From the NCBI GenBank assembly GCA_945881885.1, contig CAMCVI010000012.1:1-54383 (forward strand): DNA of 54,383 nt. Reading direction: 5' to 3'. Made by a program: the position numbers and the translations under genes. Source of the DNA: Chryseobacterium gleum. Its GTDB lineage: Bacteria; Bacteroidota; Bacteroidia; Flavobacteriales; Flavobacteriaceae. A model generated the notes under the pieces. That model was not told where the DNA came from and ran no database searches. It saw nothing but the letters and a program-made list of their open reading frames with translations. Positions 54,058-54,383 of this stretch are shown piece by piece; within the stretch, counting starts at the first letter, position 1, and the number at the start of each line of letters is the position of its first letter.

Positions 54058-54099
54058 TACGAACTTGCTGTTAAAGAATTGTTTGCTTCTCCATTTTAA
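54058..54099 (+). pseudogene. Displaced 3' end of a dus gene (last 14 codons)
   Basis: The plus strand reads YELAVKELFASPF and a stop, aligned with the end of the intact dus (YELAVKEIFSSKF). The first 21 bases are identical to 49590-49610 and the rest differ at several codons while keeping the protein pattern. The sequence before it is unrelated to dus. It is followed by its own terminator, as an original gene end would be. This marks the right border of the GH3-GH30 segment. Confidence 0.8.
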
Positions 54100-54103
54100 T
54101 CAT

Positions 54104-54135
54104 AAAAAAAGCGCCTCGGTTGAGGCGCTTTTTTT
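54104..54135. terminator. Bidirectional terminator
   Basis: GCGCCTC-GGTT-GAGGCGC with A and T runs on both sides. It serves the displaced dus end and the convergent OmpA-family gene; the core matches the terminator after the intact dus. Confidence 0.9.
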
Positions 54136-54161
54136 TTATTCAATTGATTGGTATTCTTAAT

Positions 54162-54383
54162 TTACTTTTTGATGATTAAGAATTCACTTCTTCTGTTTTG
54201 TGCGTGCTCTTCTTCTGTACATTCTGTACATGGTACTTTTGGTTGGGTTTCTCCCATACCTGTACCTGTAATTCTCTCTTTAGAAATACCTTTCGATACG
54301 ATGTATTGTGCCGTAGCTTTGGCTCTTCTGTCTGACAGTTTTAAGTTGTAACTGTCCGATCCTCTGCTATCCGTGTGCGATTT
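54162..54383 (-). CDS. OmpA-family protein, C-terminal part (runs off the window)
   Basis: The minus strand gives 73 codons without interruption from the window edge to the stop at 54162. The peptide SHTDSRGSDSYNLKLSDRRA, then YIVSKGISKERITGTGMGE and NRRSEFLIIKK is the second half of an OmpA C-terminal domain, which binds peptidoglycan diaminopimelate through the Asp and Arg seen here (SDRRA). A Cys pair in VPCTECTEEEHAQNRR is typical of flavobacterial members. The N-terminal part, often with WD/PD40 repeats or a barrel, is outside the window. Role: anchors the outer membrane to the cell wall. Confidence 0.93.
   Translation of the reverse strand, partial: KSHTDSRGSDSYNLKLSDRRAKATAQYIVSKGISKERITGTGMGETQPKVPCTECTEEEHAQNRRSEFLIIKK

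Noticed and set aside
54148..54351. 67-codon plus-strand open frame
   Set aside because: It is antisense to the clear OmpA C-terminal domain.
1..54383. CRISPR arrays, rRNA genes and insertion sequences with transposase
   Set aside because: No regularly spaced repeats, no rRNA-like sequence and no transposase frame were seen on either strand.

Overview
The window looks like a chromosome segment of a flavobacterium (phylum Bacteroidota, probably Flavobacterium or a close relative). The evidence is very AT-rich DNA, promoters with the Bacteroidota -7 box TAnnTTTG, secreted proteins with type IX secretion (T9SS) sorting domains of types A and B, a SprA-like outer-membrane protein, an Omp28-type lipoprotein, a GYDIA-type GHMP kinase beside a class II HMG-CoA reductase, and an unlinked-size ComEC typical of the group. 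No database search was possible; names rest on motifs read by eye.

Region 1 (1 to about 7231) is the right end of an integrated island. It carries a type I restriction-modification pair (hsdM and a cut-off hsdS), a secreted subtilisin-like protease, remnants of umuC and umuD, an RteC-like gene and a tyrosine recombinase. It ends in the 3' half of a tRNA-Met(CAT) gene, the expected scar of integration into a tRNA. Between the protease and the umu remnants lies an unusually structured stretch. Read on the minus strand it forms a long hairpin with two crossing long-range pairings and an intrinsic terminator five bases before the protease start codon: a candidate regulatory leader or small RNA.

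Region 2 (7400-20600) is core metabolism and housekeeping: a lysine-rich basic protein, riboflavin synthase, pdxA, the DUF177-rpmF-fabH-accB-accC cluster that links ribosomal protein L32 with fatty-acid initiation, an ACT-domain protein, YraN, LD-carboxypeptidase, metG followed by a HAD phosphatase and a chloramphenicol-acetyltransferase-like enzyme, an HRDC protein and two tandem short SSBs.

Region 3 (20700-43000) holds a Rossmann-fold protein with a dispersed repeat inserted in frame, the mevalonate-pathway pair, a peptide-use cluster (DPP IV-like peptidase, two POT transporters, a thioredoxin-like protein), comEC, an NlpC/P60 lipoprotein, lpxB, a serine hydrolase, a 1135-residue SprA-like outer-membrane protein, a DUF6029-like barrel with a TlpA-like thioredoxin, and an Omp28-like lipoprotein.

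Region 4 (43100-54383) holds a large IgGFc-binding-like T9SS type B surface protein, an enoyl-CoA hydratase, a 2OG-Fe(II) oxygenase, queD and a tRNA-dihydrouridine synthase (dus). The dus 3' end is followed by about 4.45 kb with GH3 and GH30 glycosidases, a fragment of a second GH30 gene and palindromic repeats. A second, diverged copy of the dus 3' end with its own terminator closes this segment. That pattern suggests a small glycan-use island inserted at the dus 3' end, or a collapsed duplication. The window ends in the C-terminus of an OmpA-family protein.
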